64,000 bases of DNA from Roseiarcus sp963748545. Its GTDB lineage: Bacteria; Pseudomonadota; Alphaproteobacteria; Rhizobiales; Beijerinckiaceae. The translations under genes and the position numbers were made by a program. The notes below the pieces were generated by a model, which was not told where the DNA came from, ran no database searches, and saw only the letters and a program-made list of their open reading frames with translations. Below are positions 34,978 to 44,214 of this stretch, piece after piece (within the stretch, counting starts at the first letter, position 1; every line of letters starts with the position of its first letter). The DNA lies in the NCBI GenBank assembly GCA_963748545.1, contig CAVVJO010000003.1, positions 372,001 to 436,000 of the forward strand. The letters are read 5' to 3'.

Positions 34978-35343
34978 ATGCTGGAACGAATGCAGGATGC
35001 GCCGGAGCATGCGCTTGCGCTGAAGGCGAGCGGCACGGTGATGGCGCGCGATGTCGAGGCTGCGGTCAATGCCGCGCTCGGCGCGTCGGCGGTAGGGACC
35101 GGGCTCGTCGTCGTCATCGATCCGGATTTCGACGGGTATTTCGCCGAGCTTGCCCGCGGTTTGACGGCCGTTTCGCTGGCGCACAAGAATGTCGTTCGGA
35201 TCGCGGTCGTCACCGAGGCCGACCGAATGGACGAAGCCAAGATCAGCGGATTTTCCGTCTCGGCCGTTCCGATCCACCTCTACGCCGCCAGCGACCGAAA
35301 GGCCGCTTACGATTGGGCGGACGCGACGCGACGCGGCGAATAG
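34978..35343 (+). CDS. SpoIIAA-like (STAS/SEC14-type) protein
   Basis: 121 residues with GGGAGG before the ATG. The SpoIIAA-like fold is suggested by LALKASGTVMARDVEAAVNA, TGLVVVIDPDFDGYFAELARG, NVVRIAVVTEADRMDEAKIS and VPIHLYAASDRKAAYDWADA, matching the small family formerly DUF3478. Members are believed to bind lipids or act in signalling, but no role is proven. Single gene. Confidence 0.75.
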   Translation: MLERMQDAPEHALALKASGTVMARDVEAAVNAALGASAVGTGLVVVIDPDFDGYFAELARGLTAVSLAHKNVVRIAVVTEADRMDEAKISGFSVSAVPIHLYAASDRKAAYDWADATRRGE

Positions 35344-35367
35344 CCCGCAACGCCTGGCCTGCGCGCT

Positions 35368-36477
35368 TCAGGAACGCGTTTGCGCGTGCCGGCGGCCGGC
35401 GCGCTCTTCGATACGCGGGACGAGATCGGCAAAATCCCGGCATAGCTGTTCGAGTGCAAAGCCGAGCGCGAAGAACCGCTCGACGCCCTCTGTATCCATT
35501 CCGCGAGAAAGGCCTTCATTGCGGATGGCTGCGACCTCGGCGCCGTAGGCGTGGAGCGCGACTTCCGTGGGCGCGATCGAGGGCGGGGGCCGCCGGCCTG
35601 CGAGCGCGTCCGACGAGGCCCGCAGGAAGGCTGCCGCCTCCCCGCCGAACCGAGTGAGCGGCGGTCCGACCCGGCTCGCGATCGCCTCCGGAAGCGGCTC
35701 GGCCGTGGCGCGGCTTAGGATGACAAAATCGTGCCGGATGCGAAGGAGCGTACGGGCGAGCGGCGTGGGGTCGGGGTCGCGCACGATCGAAACGATGCGC
35801 TCGCGTTTGGCCTCCTCGGCGAGGCCCTGGAATTTCGTCACCGCATCGCCCAGGCGCGTCTGCGCGAGCCCGATCGAAACCCTGTCGACGTCTTGCGAGA
35901 TCCTTGCGAGCAACTTCGGCAACAGCTCCGCCATCTGGTTCAGAATCCGGCAAGCGGCCTCGACGCCCATTCCATCCGCGCGCTCAGGAAACACCAGCAG
36001 CGAAACGAGGACCGCGACGGCGCCGCCGATGACGACCTCGACGACGCGCGTGAGCGCAGAGACGATTGGGCCTTCGCCCATCTCGCTCCCGATCAGCAAG
36101 ACAAGGACCGCGGAGAATGGCGCGACGCGGAAGGCCGGACTGATTGCCGCGGCCACAGCCATTGGCGCGACCGACACCGCGAGCGCGACCGCTTGCGAGA
36201 CCGGCGTGGCGTGAGGAATGACGAGCCCGACCGCAGCCGCATACACCGCGCCCGCGAGCGTCCCGATGTTGTACTCGAGCGTCGCTCGGACCGACCCGCC
36301 GACGCTCACCTGGCTGACCACGATCGCGGTGAGCACCGCCCAGAGACCGTGCAGCGGAAAATTGAGGCTTCTGGTTATGGCGAAGGCCGCGACGCCTGCG
36401 ACGCTCACACGCAAACAGTAGCGCAGTTGAGGCCGGATACGCCCAAGTCCTTGCCGCAACGAGGTCAGTAGACTCAC
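35368..36477 (-). CDS. FUSC family (aromatic-acid efflux type) membrane protein
   Basis: 369 residues from GTG 36477, which overlaps the stop of the upstream ABC permease (GTGA). Six hydrophobic helices lie in the first 180 residues (VAGVAAFAITRSLNFPLHGL, AVLTAIVVSQVSVGGSVRAT, NIGTLAGAVYAAAVGLVIPH), followed by a cytoplasmic helical part (LARISQDVDRVSIGLAQTRL, TPLARTLLRIRHDFVILSRA). The layout matches the FUSC/YccS/AaeB half-type. Overlap with the ABC genes suggests a shared export or stress function, which is inference. Confidence 0.8.
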   Translation of the reverse strand: MSLLTSLRQGLGRIRPQLRYCLRVSVAGVAAFAITRSLNFPLHGLWAVLTAIVVSQVSVGGSVRATLEYNIGTLAGAVYAAAVGLVIPHATPVSQAVALAVSVAPMAVAAAISPAFRVAPFSAVLVLLIGSEMGEGPIVSALTRVVEVVIGGAVAVLVSLLVFPERADGMGVEAACRILNQMAELLPKLLARISQDVDRVSIGLAQTRLGDAVTKFQGLAEEAKRERIVSIVRDPDPTPLARTLLRIRHDFVILSRATAEPLPEAIASRVGPPLTRFGGEAAAFLRASSDALAGRRPPPSIAPTEVALHAYGAEVAAIRNEGLSRGMDTEGVERFFALGFALEQLCRDFADLVPRIEERAGRRHAQTRS

Positions 36478-37244
36478 GGCTTCAGTCGCCAGCCGGTCTG
36501 GAAAATCCAGATCAGGACTGCAAGGCACGCGACTATAAATACCGCCGTGAACCCGAGGCTCGCGGCGACGCTGACGTCGCCCTGGCCATAAAAACTCCAA
36601 CGAAAACCGCTCACCAGATAGACGACCGGGTTGAAGAGGCTGACCGCGCGCCAGAATGGCGGCAGCATGTCGATCGAGTAGAACGCGCCGCCCAGGAAAG
36701 TTAGCGGCGTCACGATCAGCGCCGGAATGACGGCGAGCTGCTCGAAGCTCTTCGCCCAGATTCCAATGATGAACCCGAACAGGCTGAACGCCACCGAGGT
36801 CAGAATCAGAAAGGCCACCATCCAGCCGGGATGGTCGATCCGCACCTCCACGAACAAGGTCGCGGTCAGGAGGATGATCAAGCCAATGACGACCGACTTG
36901 GTCGCCGCCGCGCCAACATAGGCCGCGACGACCTCGAGCGATGACAAGGGCGCCGACAGGGTCTCGAAGATCGTGCCGGTGAACTTTGGAAAATAGATGC
37001 CGATAGACGCGTTTGAGATGCTTTGAGTCAGGAGCGACAGCATGATGAGCCCCGGCACGATAAACGCGCCGTAGCCGACGCCGCCGACTTCATGGATGCG
37101 AGACCCGATCGCGCCGCCGAACACCACGAAATAAAGCGCGGTCGTGATGACCGGCGTCGCAACGCTCTGCCAGACCGTGCGGACGGTGCGCGAAAGCTCG
37201 TAGCGGTAAATCGCCCACATGCCGCGAAAATTGATACGGGTCAT
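36474..37244 (-). CDS. ABC transporter permease (ABC-2 type)
   Basis: 256 residues from MTRINFRGMWAIYRYELSRT; the ATG overlaps the stop of the ATPase gene (ATGA). Six hydrophobic helices typical of ABC2_membrane (TPVITTALYFVVFGGAIGSR, GAFIVPGLIMLSLLTQSISN, PALIVTPLTFLGGAFYSIDM, VVYLVSGFRWSFYGQGDVSV). Forms an exporter with the neighbouring ATPase; likely drug, polysaccharide or lipid export. The gene is third from the cluster end, followed by the FUSC gene. Confidence 0.92.
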   Translation of the reverse strand: MTRINFRGMWAIYRYELSRTVRTVWQSVATPVITTALYFVVFGGAIGSRIHEVGGVGYGAFIVPGLIMLSLLTQSISNASIGIYFPKFTGTIFETLSAPLSSLEVVAAYVGAAATKSVVIGLIILLTATLFVEVRIDHPGWMVAFLILTSVAFSLFGFIIGIWAKSFEQLAVIPALIVTPLTFLGGAFYSIDMLPPFWRAVSLFNPVVYLVSGFRWSFYGQGDVSVAASLGFTAVFIVACLAVLIWIFQTGWRLKP

Positions 37245-38164
37245 GCCGCGCGCCCGACGAGGTCGACGAAGATGTCCTCGAGACTGCTTGCGGTTGTTTC
37301 GAGGTCGGCGAAATCCACCCCGGCTTCGGCCAGCCGGCGGAGTAAGGTCGGAACGCCGGTGTCGTCGGCCGAGGCGTTGAAAACGTAGGTGAGCCGCTTT
37401 CCCTGGTCCTCGAGCGCGATCGGCCAGCCGGCGAGCGTGGCGGGCAGGGCGGCGAGGGGATGGGTCAGAACAAGAGTCAGGCGCCGCTTGCCGAGCTTGC
37501 GCATCAGCGCCGCCGTCTCCTCGACCAAGAGGATGCGCCCCTTGTCGATCACGCCGACACGGTCGGCCATCTCTTCGGCCTCTTCGATATAGTGGGTCGT
37601 CAGGATCACGGTGACGCCGTCGTCGCGCAGCCGGCGCACCAGCGCCCACATGTCGCGCCGCAGATTGACGTCGACCCCCGCGGTCGGCTCGTCGAGGAAC
37701 AGAACCTCGGGTTCGTGGCTCAGCGCTTTGGCGATCATGACCCGGCGCTTCATGCCGCCCGAAAGTTCGACGATGCGCGCGTCACGCTTTTCCCACAACG
37801 AAAGGTCGCGCAAAAGGCGCTCGACGAAAGCGGGATCGGGCGCCCGCCCGAACAGCCGGCGGCTATGCGATACGGTCGAGTGGACGCTCGCGAAAATGTC
37901 GAGCGCGATTTCCTGCGGCACGAGGCCAATTCGCGATCGCGCGGCACGAAAGTCGCTGACGATGTCGAAGCCGGCGACGCTGACCACGCCCGAGGTCATC
38001 GACACGGTGCCGCAAATGACCCCGATCAGCGAGGTCTTGCCGGCGCCGTTGGGGCCGAGCAGCGCGAAGATCTCGCCCTTTGTGATGGTCAGATCGACGG
38101 AATTGAGGGCGAGGTATCCGTTGCCGTACCGCTTGGTGACCGCGGCGCAGGAGATCATGGGCAT
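37241..38164 (-). CDS. ABC transporter ATP-binding protein (ABC-2/DrrA type)
   Basis: About 307 residues from MPMISCAAVTKRYGNGYLAL. Walker A LLGPNGAGKTSLIGVICG, Q-loop IGLVPQEIALD, signature LSGGMKRRVMIAKALSHEP, Walker B LFLDEPTAGVDVN, H-loop ILTTHYIEEAEEMA. A C-terminal 80-residue extension (RRLTLVLTHPLAALPATLAG) is typical of DrrA/CcmA-like ATPases. First gene of the ATPase-permease-FUSC unit with 4-bp overlaps at both joints. A TTG three bases upstream is an alternative start. Confidence 0.95.
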   Translation of the reverse strand: MPMISCAAVTKRYGNGYLALNSVDLTITKGEIFALLGPNGAGKTSLIGVICGTVSMTSGVVSVAGFDIVSDFRAARSRIGLVPQEIALDIFASVHSTVSHSRRLFGRAPDPAFVERLLRDLSLWEKRDARIVELSGGMKRRVMIAKALSHEPEVLFLDEPTAGVDVNLRRDMWALVRRLRDDGVTVILTTHYIEEAEEMADRVGVIDKGRILLVEETAALMRKLGKRRLTLVLTHPLAALPATLAGWPIALEDQGKRLTYVFNASADDTGVPTLLRRLAEAGVDFADLETTASSLEDIFVDLVGRAA

Positions 38165-38279
38165 CAAGGCGTTCCCCCGGGGCGGCGCGGGCAGCCCCGC
38201 CCGAAACTCCGCCGCGCTCTATCTAGGCGGACCCGGCGCGGCCGTCGACTTGGTGACGCTCGATCGGGACCGGCGAGGC

Positions 38280-38609
38280 TCAGAAGCCCATCGGTACGAA
38301 GAAGCAGTAGACGTCCGACTGTCCGCCAACGCCGTTGTCGCGATAAAAGATCCAGTAGTCGCCGTCTTGGCTCGGAAGCGCGTTGCGCGCGGGGATGCGA
38401 TAGCGGTAGCCGTCGACCTCGTAATAGTCGTCGGAGACCCGGTGGACCTGATCGGGTCGAAGATGATGAGCGTCGCTGGGGCCGCAGCACGCCGCTTTTA
38501 CCCATACCGGGACGAGCTCCCCGTTAGCCCAGACGTCGTGCGCCGAGGCAGCGGAGTTCATAAAGCCTCCGAGGAGGAAAAACGATACAAGGGCAAGCTT
38601 GGCGGTCAT
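38280..38609 (-). CDS. Hypothetical exported protein
   Basis: 109 residues from MTAKLALVSFFLLGGFMNSA. Signal peptide cleaved near SASAHD. The mature part carries HDVWANGELVPVWVKAACCG, PSDAHHLRPDQVHRVSDDYY, YRYRIPARNALPSQDGDYWI and DVYCFFVPMGF. Three Cys (two adjacent in ACCGP, one near the C-terminus) and several His suggest a disulfide or metal site. Similar small exported proteins occur widely in Hyphomicrobiales without assigned function. Single gene. Confidence 0.7.
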   Translation of the reverse strand: MTAKLALVSFFLLGGFMNSAASAHDVWANGELVPVWVKAACCGPSDAHHLRPDQVHRVSDDYYEVDGYRYRIPARNALPSQDGDYWIFYRDNGVGGQSDVYCFFVPMGF

Positions 38610-38796
38610 CTCCGCTCCGGGATCATCAGCGCGAAACGGTCGTCCTCGCTTGCCCACCGAGGAGTTCCCGTGCCTAGGTAGCCGGAGTTCGGGGCAAAAC
38701 GGTGGAACGGGACCGGGGTCGCCTTAGGCGGGGATGGCTTTCCCCCGGTCAGAGGGCGCCCTTGCCCCGACTCGGGGGCCGCGCTAACCCCGGCGC

Positions 38797-41050
38797 ATGG
38801 CCAAAGCCGCCCCGCCTCCTCCGCCGCCGCCCGCGGCGCCGATCGACGTTAACCTGCGCGACGCCCTCGAAGAGCGGTATCTCGCCTATGCGCTCTCGAC
38901 CATCATGGGCCGGGCGCTGCCGGACGCCCGCGACGGCCTGAAGCCAGTGCATCGCCGCATCCTGTACGGCATGCACATCCTCAGGCTCGATCCGGGCACG
39001 GCCTTCAAGAAGTGCGCGAAAATCGTCGGCGACGTCATGGGCTCCTTCCACCCCCACGGCGATCAGGCGATCTACGAGGCGCTGGTGCGGCTCGCCCAGG
39101 ATTTCGCCTCCCGCTACCCGCTGATCGAGGGGCAGGGGAACTTCGGCAACATCGACGGAGATAACGCCGCCGCCTACCGCTACACCGAAGCGCGCATGAC
39201 CGACGTCGCCCGCCTCCTGATGGAGGGCGTCGACGAGGACTTCGATCGACTGGCGCGACAATTATTCGGGCGACGCCAAAGAGCCGATCGTCATGCCCTC
39301 GGCCGTCCCGAACCTGCTCGCCAACGGAGCGCAGGGGATCGCGGTCGGCATGGCCACCTCGATCCCTCCCCACAACATCGCCGAGCTTTGCGACGCCGCG
39401 CTCTATCTCATTGCCCATCCGGGCGCCGAGACGGAGGCGCTGACCCAATTCGTGATTGGGCCCGACTTTCCGACCGGCGGCATCGTGATCGACGACAAGG
39501 CGGCGATCGTCGAGACCTACCGCACCGGCCGCGGCGGATTTCGCCTGCGCGCGCGCTGGCAAAAGGAAGATCTTGGTCGCGGCGGCTGGGTCGCGATTGT
39601 GACCGAAATCCCCTACGGCGTGCAGAAGTCGCGTCTGATCGAGCAGATCGCCAACCTCCTCAACGAGAAGAAGCTTCCGCTGCTGGCGGACGTCCGCGAT
39701 GAATTGACCGAGGACGTCCGCATCGTGCTCGAGCCGAGGAGCCGCGCGGTCGAGCCGGCGACGCTGATGGAGTCGCTGTTCCGGCTGACTGAACTCGAAA
39801 CCCGCATTTCGGTCAACATGAACGTGCTGGTCGACGGGGTGACGCCGCGGGTCGTTTCGCTCGGCGAAGCCTTGCAGCAATGGCTTGACCATCGCCGCAC
39901 CGTTCTCGTCCGCCGCTCGCGCCACAGGCTGGCTGCGATCGACAAGCGGCTCGAGCTGCTGGCGGGCATGCTCGTCGTCTTCCTCAATCTCGACGAGGTG
40001 ATCCGGATCATTCGCGAAGAGGACGAGCCGAAGGAGGCGTTGAAGGTCCGCTTTGCGCTGAGCGAGAACCAGGTCGTCTACGTCCTCGACACCCGCCTCC
40101 GCTCCCTGCGCCGTCTCGAAGAGATGCAGCTGCGCAAAGAGCAGAGCGAGCTGATCGAAGAGAAGGCCTCGATCGAGGCGCTGCTCGGCAGCGATCGCAA
40201 GCAGTGGCAACTGATCGCGGTCGAGGTCCGCGACGTGAAGAAGAAGTTCGGGCCGGAGACGAAACTCGGCAAGCGCCGCACGTCTTTCGCCGCGGCGCCC
40301 GAGGTGGTGGTCGCGGATCTCGCCGAGGCGCTGGTCGAGCGCGAGCCGCTGACGGTGGTGGTGTCGCAGAAGGGCTGGATCCGCGCGCTGAAGGGGCAGG
40401 TCGCCGATCTTTCGTCGCTGGCGTTCAAGGGCGACGACGGCCTCAAGATCTCGTTCTTCGCCGAGACGACCTCGAAGATCCTGGTGCTGGCGAGCGATGG
40501 CAAGGTGTTCACCCTGGATGCGGCGAAGCTGCCGGGCGGGCGGGGGCAGGGCGAGCCGATCCGGCTGATGGCCGACATCGAGGAAAGCGCGTCGATCGTC
40601 GCCGTGTGGGCCTATACTCCGGGCGCCAAGCGCCTGGTCGCCGCCTCCGACGCCAACGGCTTCGTGGTCGCGGAGGACGACCTGATCTCCTCGACCCGCA
40701 AGGGCCGCGCGGTGCTGAACGTCAGCGACAAGGCGACCGCGGCGCTGGTTGTTCCGGCCGCCGGAGATCACGTCGCGGTGATCGGGCAGAACCGAAAGCT
40801 GCTGGTTTTCCCGGTCTCGCAGCTGGCCGAGATGGCGCGCGGCAAGGGCACGCGGCTCCAGCGCTACAAGGACGGCGACCTATCCGACGCCAAGGTATTC
40901 GCCATCGCCGACGGGCTCACCTGGCGCGACTCGGCCGGGCGCACCTTCACGGTCGCGATGCCGGAACTCCAGGAGTGGATCGGGGCTCGCGCCGAGGCCG
41001 GCCGCCTGCCGCCCAAGGGGTTCCCGAAAAGCAACCGATTCGAGGGGTAG
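38797..41050 (+). CDS. parC: DNA topoisomerase IV subunit A, one frameshift
   Basis: Decatenates chromosomes with ParE. The N-terminal frame: DALEERYLAYALSTIMGRAL, KPVHRRILYGMHILRLDPG, GSFHPHGDQAIYEALVRLAQ, and the catalytic Tyr129 in AAYRYTEARM. After LLMEGVDED the reading moves to a second frame: SIDWRDNYSGDAKEPIVMPS, NLLANGAQGIAVGMATSIPP and the rest, including beta-pinwheel repeats to 41050. The shift is at TT 39241-39242, one base in excess. The 2254-bp span minus one base gives 750 residues, normal length. As ParC is normally essential, an error in the sequence is likely. The quinolone-region residue after HPHGD is Gln, not Ser. Confidence 0.93.
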
Positions 41051-41440
41051 GGCCGGCCCTTCGCCTTGGGGACGGCGCCGTTCGGCATGCGTTCAGCACG
41101 CGAAAACAGGTCCGAATCCGACCATGTTTTGTTGGTTTTCAATGGCTTGCAACTGAGTTTGCGGGAAAAAATTTCGAGCGGTTTGACGCCACGCAGGGCT
41201 CTGAATCCCGCTTTGCTCGGGATCACAGAATTCTGACGTCCTCCGGCAGCCAGCGCATCGCTGGCGTCTCGTCTCCATTTCGCTTCGCCTGTTCCGTTGG
41301 TCGAACGCCGACGCTTCAAGATGTAGCATAAATTTCTGGTTTAGGGAAGTTTAATTAAGATAGAAACCGATAATCAGGATCACCCGATCGGTTCGCGACC
41401 TTCCGGGGAACGAACACGTCGCCGCCGCGTATCCCCTCCC
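41051..41440. other. Intergenic region between parC and DMT transporter gene
   Basis: 390 bp without a supported gene. The part 41325-41375 is clearly AT-richer (AAATTTCTGG, AAGTTTAATTAAGATAG) and may hold the promoter of the transporter gene. Nothing else seen. Confidence 0.4.
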
Positions 41441-42460
41441 ATGGAAAACCAAGGGGCTAACCGCAAACTCGGGGGGGCGCTCGCGCTGGCGGCGGCGGCG
41501 TTGATCGCCGCCCAGCCGCCGTTGTCGTCGCCGGCCGCCAAGGCCTTCAGCACCGTCCAGTTCGTATTCCTGACGCAGATCGCCCTGCTGGTTTCCGTTC
41601 CGCTTTTGCTGGCGACCAGGGACGCCCGGCGCGCCTTCGTCGCCGCCCTCGGCGCGCCCTCCAACTTCATGAAACTCGCCGCGATCTTCGCGGTCGGCGC
41701 GATCGGGCTGGTGCTCTACACCGTGAGCTTGAGCGGCGCGAACCCGGTCGTGGTGGTCGCGATCCTCAATCTTTCCCCGTTCTGGGCCGCGCTGGTCGCG
41801 CGTGTCTTGACGAAGACCCCGATCCCGGCGACGCCCTTGGTGTTCTTCTCCTGCCTCGCCTTCGCCTTCCTAGGCGCGACGGCGGTGGCGTGGAGCCAGG
41901 CGGAAGATCATGACGGTCTGGCCGCGGAACTGATGAAGGGAACGTGGCTCTTCGCCGTCCCGATCCCGCTTTTCACCACCCTGGCGGTGACCTTGCAGGG
42001 GAAGTGGTTCTCGGAACTGAACACGTCCGGCGTGGTTGCGGCGAATTGCCTGATTGGCGGCGCGGTCCTTATCCCCGCGACGCTGTGGCTCATGCACGGG
42101 CGCGGAGACTCCGTGGTCACCGACCTTCAGCCCACGCTGTTGATGATCGTCGGCATCATCCTCGCCGACGTCGTGGGGCGGGTATTTTCGCAGAAAGCTA
42201 TGAAGGCGGTCGACAACGACAACGGCTTTGTCACGATGTTCCAAAACCTGGAGCCGGGGATCGCCGCGCTGATCGCCTTTTGCCTGTCGCCCTGGATCAA
42301 AGGGCTGAGTTTCCGTGCGAACGGGGTGTTCTTTGCGGGACTTGCGGTGGGGGCCGCGAGCCTGTTCGTCTTCTCCTGGAGATCGATCCAGCAGCCGGCA
42401 GGAAAATCCTCTCCGGCTCCGACCGTCGTTCCGCGGGGACGCGCCGTGCTCGAGCCGTGA
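41441..42460 (+). CDS. DMT (EamA-like) transporter
   Basis: 339 residues, about ten helices. Motifs FSTVQFVFLTQIALLVSVPL, NPVVVVAILNLSPFWAALVA, and the second half NGFVTMFQNLEPGIAALIAF show the two-repeat DMT layout. It shares distinctive segments with the gene at 51454-52488 (FLTQIALL, NLSPFWAALVA versus NLLPFWAALVA, VAWSQ, DNGFVTMFQNL versus DNGFVSMFLNL), so the two are paralogues. Substrate unknown. Confidence 0.85.
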   Translation: MENQGANRKLGGALALAAAALIAAQPPLSSPAAKAFSTVQFVFLTQIALLVSVPLLLATRDARRAFVAALGAPSNFMKLAAIFAVGAIGLVLYTVSLSGANPVVVVAILNLSPFWAALVARVLTKTPIPATPLVFFSCLAFAFLGATAVAWSQAEDHDGLAAELMKGTWLFAVPIPLFTTLAVTLQGKWFSELNTSGVVAANCLIGGAVLIPATLWLMHGRGDSVVTDLQPTLLMIVGIILADVVGRVFSQKAMKAVDNDNGFVTMFQNLEPGIAALIAFCLSPWIKGLSFRANGVFFAGLAVGAASLFVFSWRSIQQPAGKSSPAPTVVPRGRAVLEP

Positions 42461-42748
42461 GAGCGAACGCGCGTTTGGCTCGGCTACGAAGGGCAGGGTT
42501 GCGCACGGAGCCAGCGCTCGCTGGCGGTTTGGCGAACGCGTTCTATCCGCCATGACTTCGGTTCCCACACGTCCCGTGCTGCAGGGGGGCGCCATCGCTT
42601 GCCGTTCCGGAAGGCGCTTCGGGAACGTGTCGCATCGACAGGCCGGCGGAAGCAATCGGCGCCTGCGGAAGGCTATCTTAACGCTTGTTATTTGGAGAGA
42701 AAGTACGGATACCCTCTCGGCCGAAACGTGACCTGAGCAGAGCGGATC

Positions 42749-44056
42749 ATGGGAAAATTGGCTGGATGCGTTCGTTTGTCGGCGGCAATTCTGAGCGTCG
42801 CCATGGCTGGCGGGCTCCGGGCGCAGACACCTGAGGTCTCCCTTCCCCCGTTCTACGAGGACGCGACCAAGCTCACGCCTGACGGCAAGCTGGGGCAGGT
42901 CCTCAAGACGGAGAGCATTCCCACAAGCGTGGCCGGTGCGGAAGCCTGGCGCATCGCCTACGTGTCTTCGGATGCGCTCGAGCGGAAGACGGTCGTGACC
43001 GCCCTGGTCATCGCGCCGAAGGGCGAAGCGCCGAAGGGTGGGCGGCCGATCGTCTCCTGGGCCCATGGCACGACCGGTACGGCCCAGAACTGTGGTCCTT
43101 CCCAACTCGTCGATCCGGCCCAACCGCTGAACCAATATTTTCTTGTTGGCGGCAATTCATGGACCGATTACGGCGTACCCGGAATCGAGACCTTCATCGC
43201 AGCGGGCTACGCCGTGGTCGCCACCGACTATCAGGGACTCGGCGGCGGCGGCGTTCATCAGTACACCATCGCCGCGACGCAGGGCCGCGACGCGATCAAC
43301 GCCATCCGGGCGGTCGGCGCGATGGGCGTCGCAGGCGACAACAAGAAAGCCTTGATCTACGGCTGGTCGCAGGGCGGCGGGGCGACAATCGCCGCAGCGA
43401 GCCTCACGGACTATCTGTCGCAAACCGGAACCGCCTATGACGGCGTCGAGATGGTCGGGTTCGTCGCGATGGCGCCGCAGGATGTCGCGGTCGTCGTGTC
43501 TCACGAAGCCGACCCCGACAAGGGCCTCGCGGCGCTGGTCGGCTCGTTTAGCGGCAGCGTTTTCGATTTCGCCCACCTCGCCATGAATCTCTGGGCCAAT
43601 GCTGTGACGTTCCCCAATCTCAAGCTGACCGACGTGTTTGCGGACGAGGGGGCGAAGGCGGTGGACGCAATCATGCGCGGAAAATGCATGCACGCCGCGG
43701 CCGACACCATCAACTTCAACTATGGCGACACTTTCAAGACCTTGCTGAAGGAGAAGCCGTCGAACTCAGCCGCCTGGTTCAAGGCGATGATCGACGGAAG
43801 CGTGGCGCCGGTGAAGCCCGTCGCCCCGGTGATCATCTTTTTTGGAACCAAAGACACGACGGTCCCGCCCGTCATGGGCAAGCTATACCGGGAGCAGATG
43901 TGCGCGCTCGGGGGCAATGTCGCGCGCGTGCAGCTTGCGGGCGAGCAAAACCATTTCACCACGCCCGGCGCGTCGGAGCCGCTCTACCTCCCCTGGGTGA
44001 AAGACCGGTTCGACGGAAAGCCCGCGGCCAACGGCTGCCTGACAAGCGGGGGCTGA
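42749..44056 (+). CDS. Secreted lipase family alpha/beta hydrolase
   Basis: 435 residues. Signal peptide with cleavage near LRAQTPEV (residue 26). Family traits of secretory lipase (LIP): IVSWAHGTTGTAQNCGPSQL, FIAAGYAVVATDYQGLGGGG, nucleophile Ser in LIYGWSQGGGATIAAA (about residue 210), acid Asp in IIFFGTKDTTVPPV, His in LAGEQNHFTTPGA. Cys pairs in NCGPS, KCMHA, QMCAL and NGCLT suggest disulfides, consistent with secretion. Likely hydrolyses esters or triglycerides outside the cytoplasm. Convergent with the sulfatase gene. Confidence 0.88.
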   Translation: MGKLAGCVRLSAAILSVAMAGGLRAQTPEVSLPPFYEDATKLTPDGKLGQVLKTESIPTSVAGAEAWRIAYVSSDALERKTVVTALVIAPKGEAPKGGRPIVSWAHGTTGTAQNCGPSQLVDPAQPLNQYFLVGGNSWTDYGVPGIETFIAAGYAVVATDYQGLGGGGVHQYTIAATQGRDAINAIRAVGAMGVAGDNKKALIYGWSQGGGATIAAASLTDYLSQTGTAYDGVEMVGFVAMAPQDVAVVVSHEADPDKGLAALVGSFSGSVFDFAHLAMNLWANAVTFPNLKLTDVFADEGAKAVDAIMRGKCMHAAADTINFNYGDTFKTLLKEKPSNSAAWFKAMIDGSVAPVKPVAPVIIFFGTKDTTVPPVMGKLYREQMCALGGNVARVQLAGEQNHFTTPGASEPLYLPWVKDRFDGKPAANGCLTSGG

Positions 44057-44214
44057 CCCGAGGCGTCGTCGCGTCCGATCCGGCGGAATGACAGGGCTCG
44101 CCTTCGGGCCGGTCGAAGATGACGGCCCTCGTCGCTTGCAGGCGCCTTCTCGGCGCGACGCCTCAGTCCGGCGTCGAGCGAGTCTCCGTTCGTCAAATGG
44201 CCGCGACGGCCACG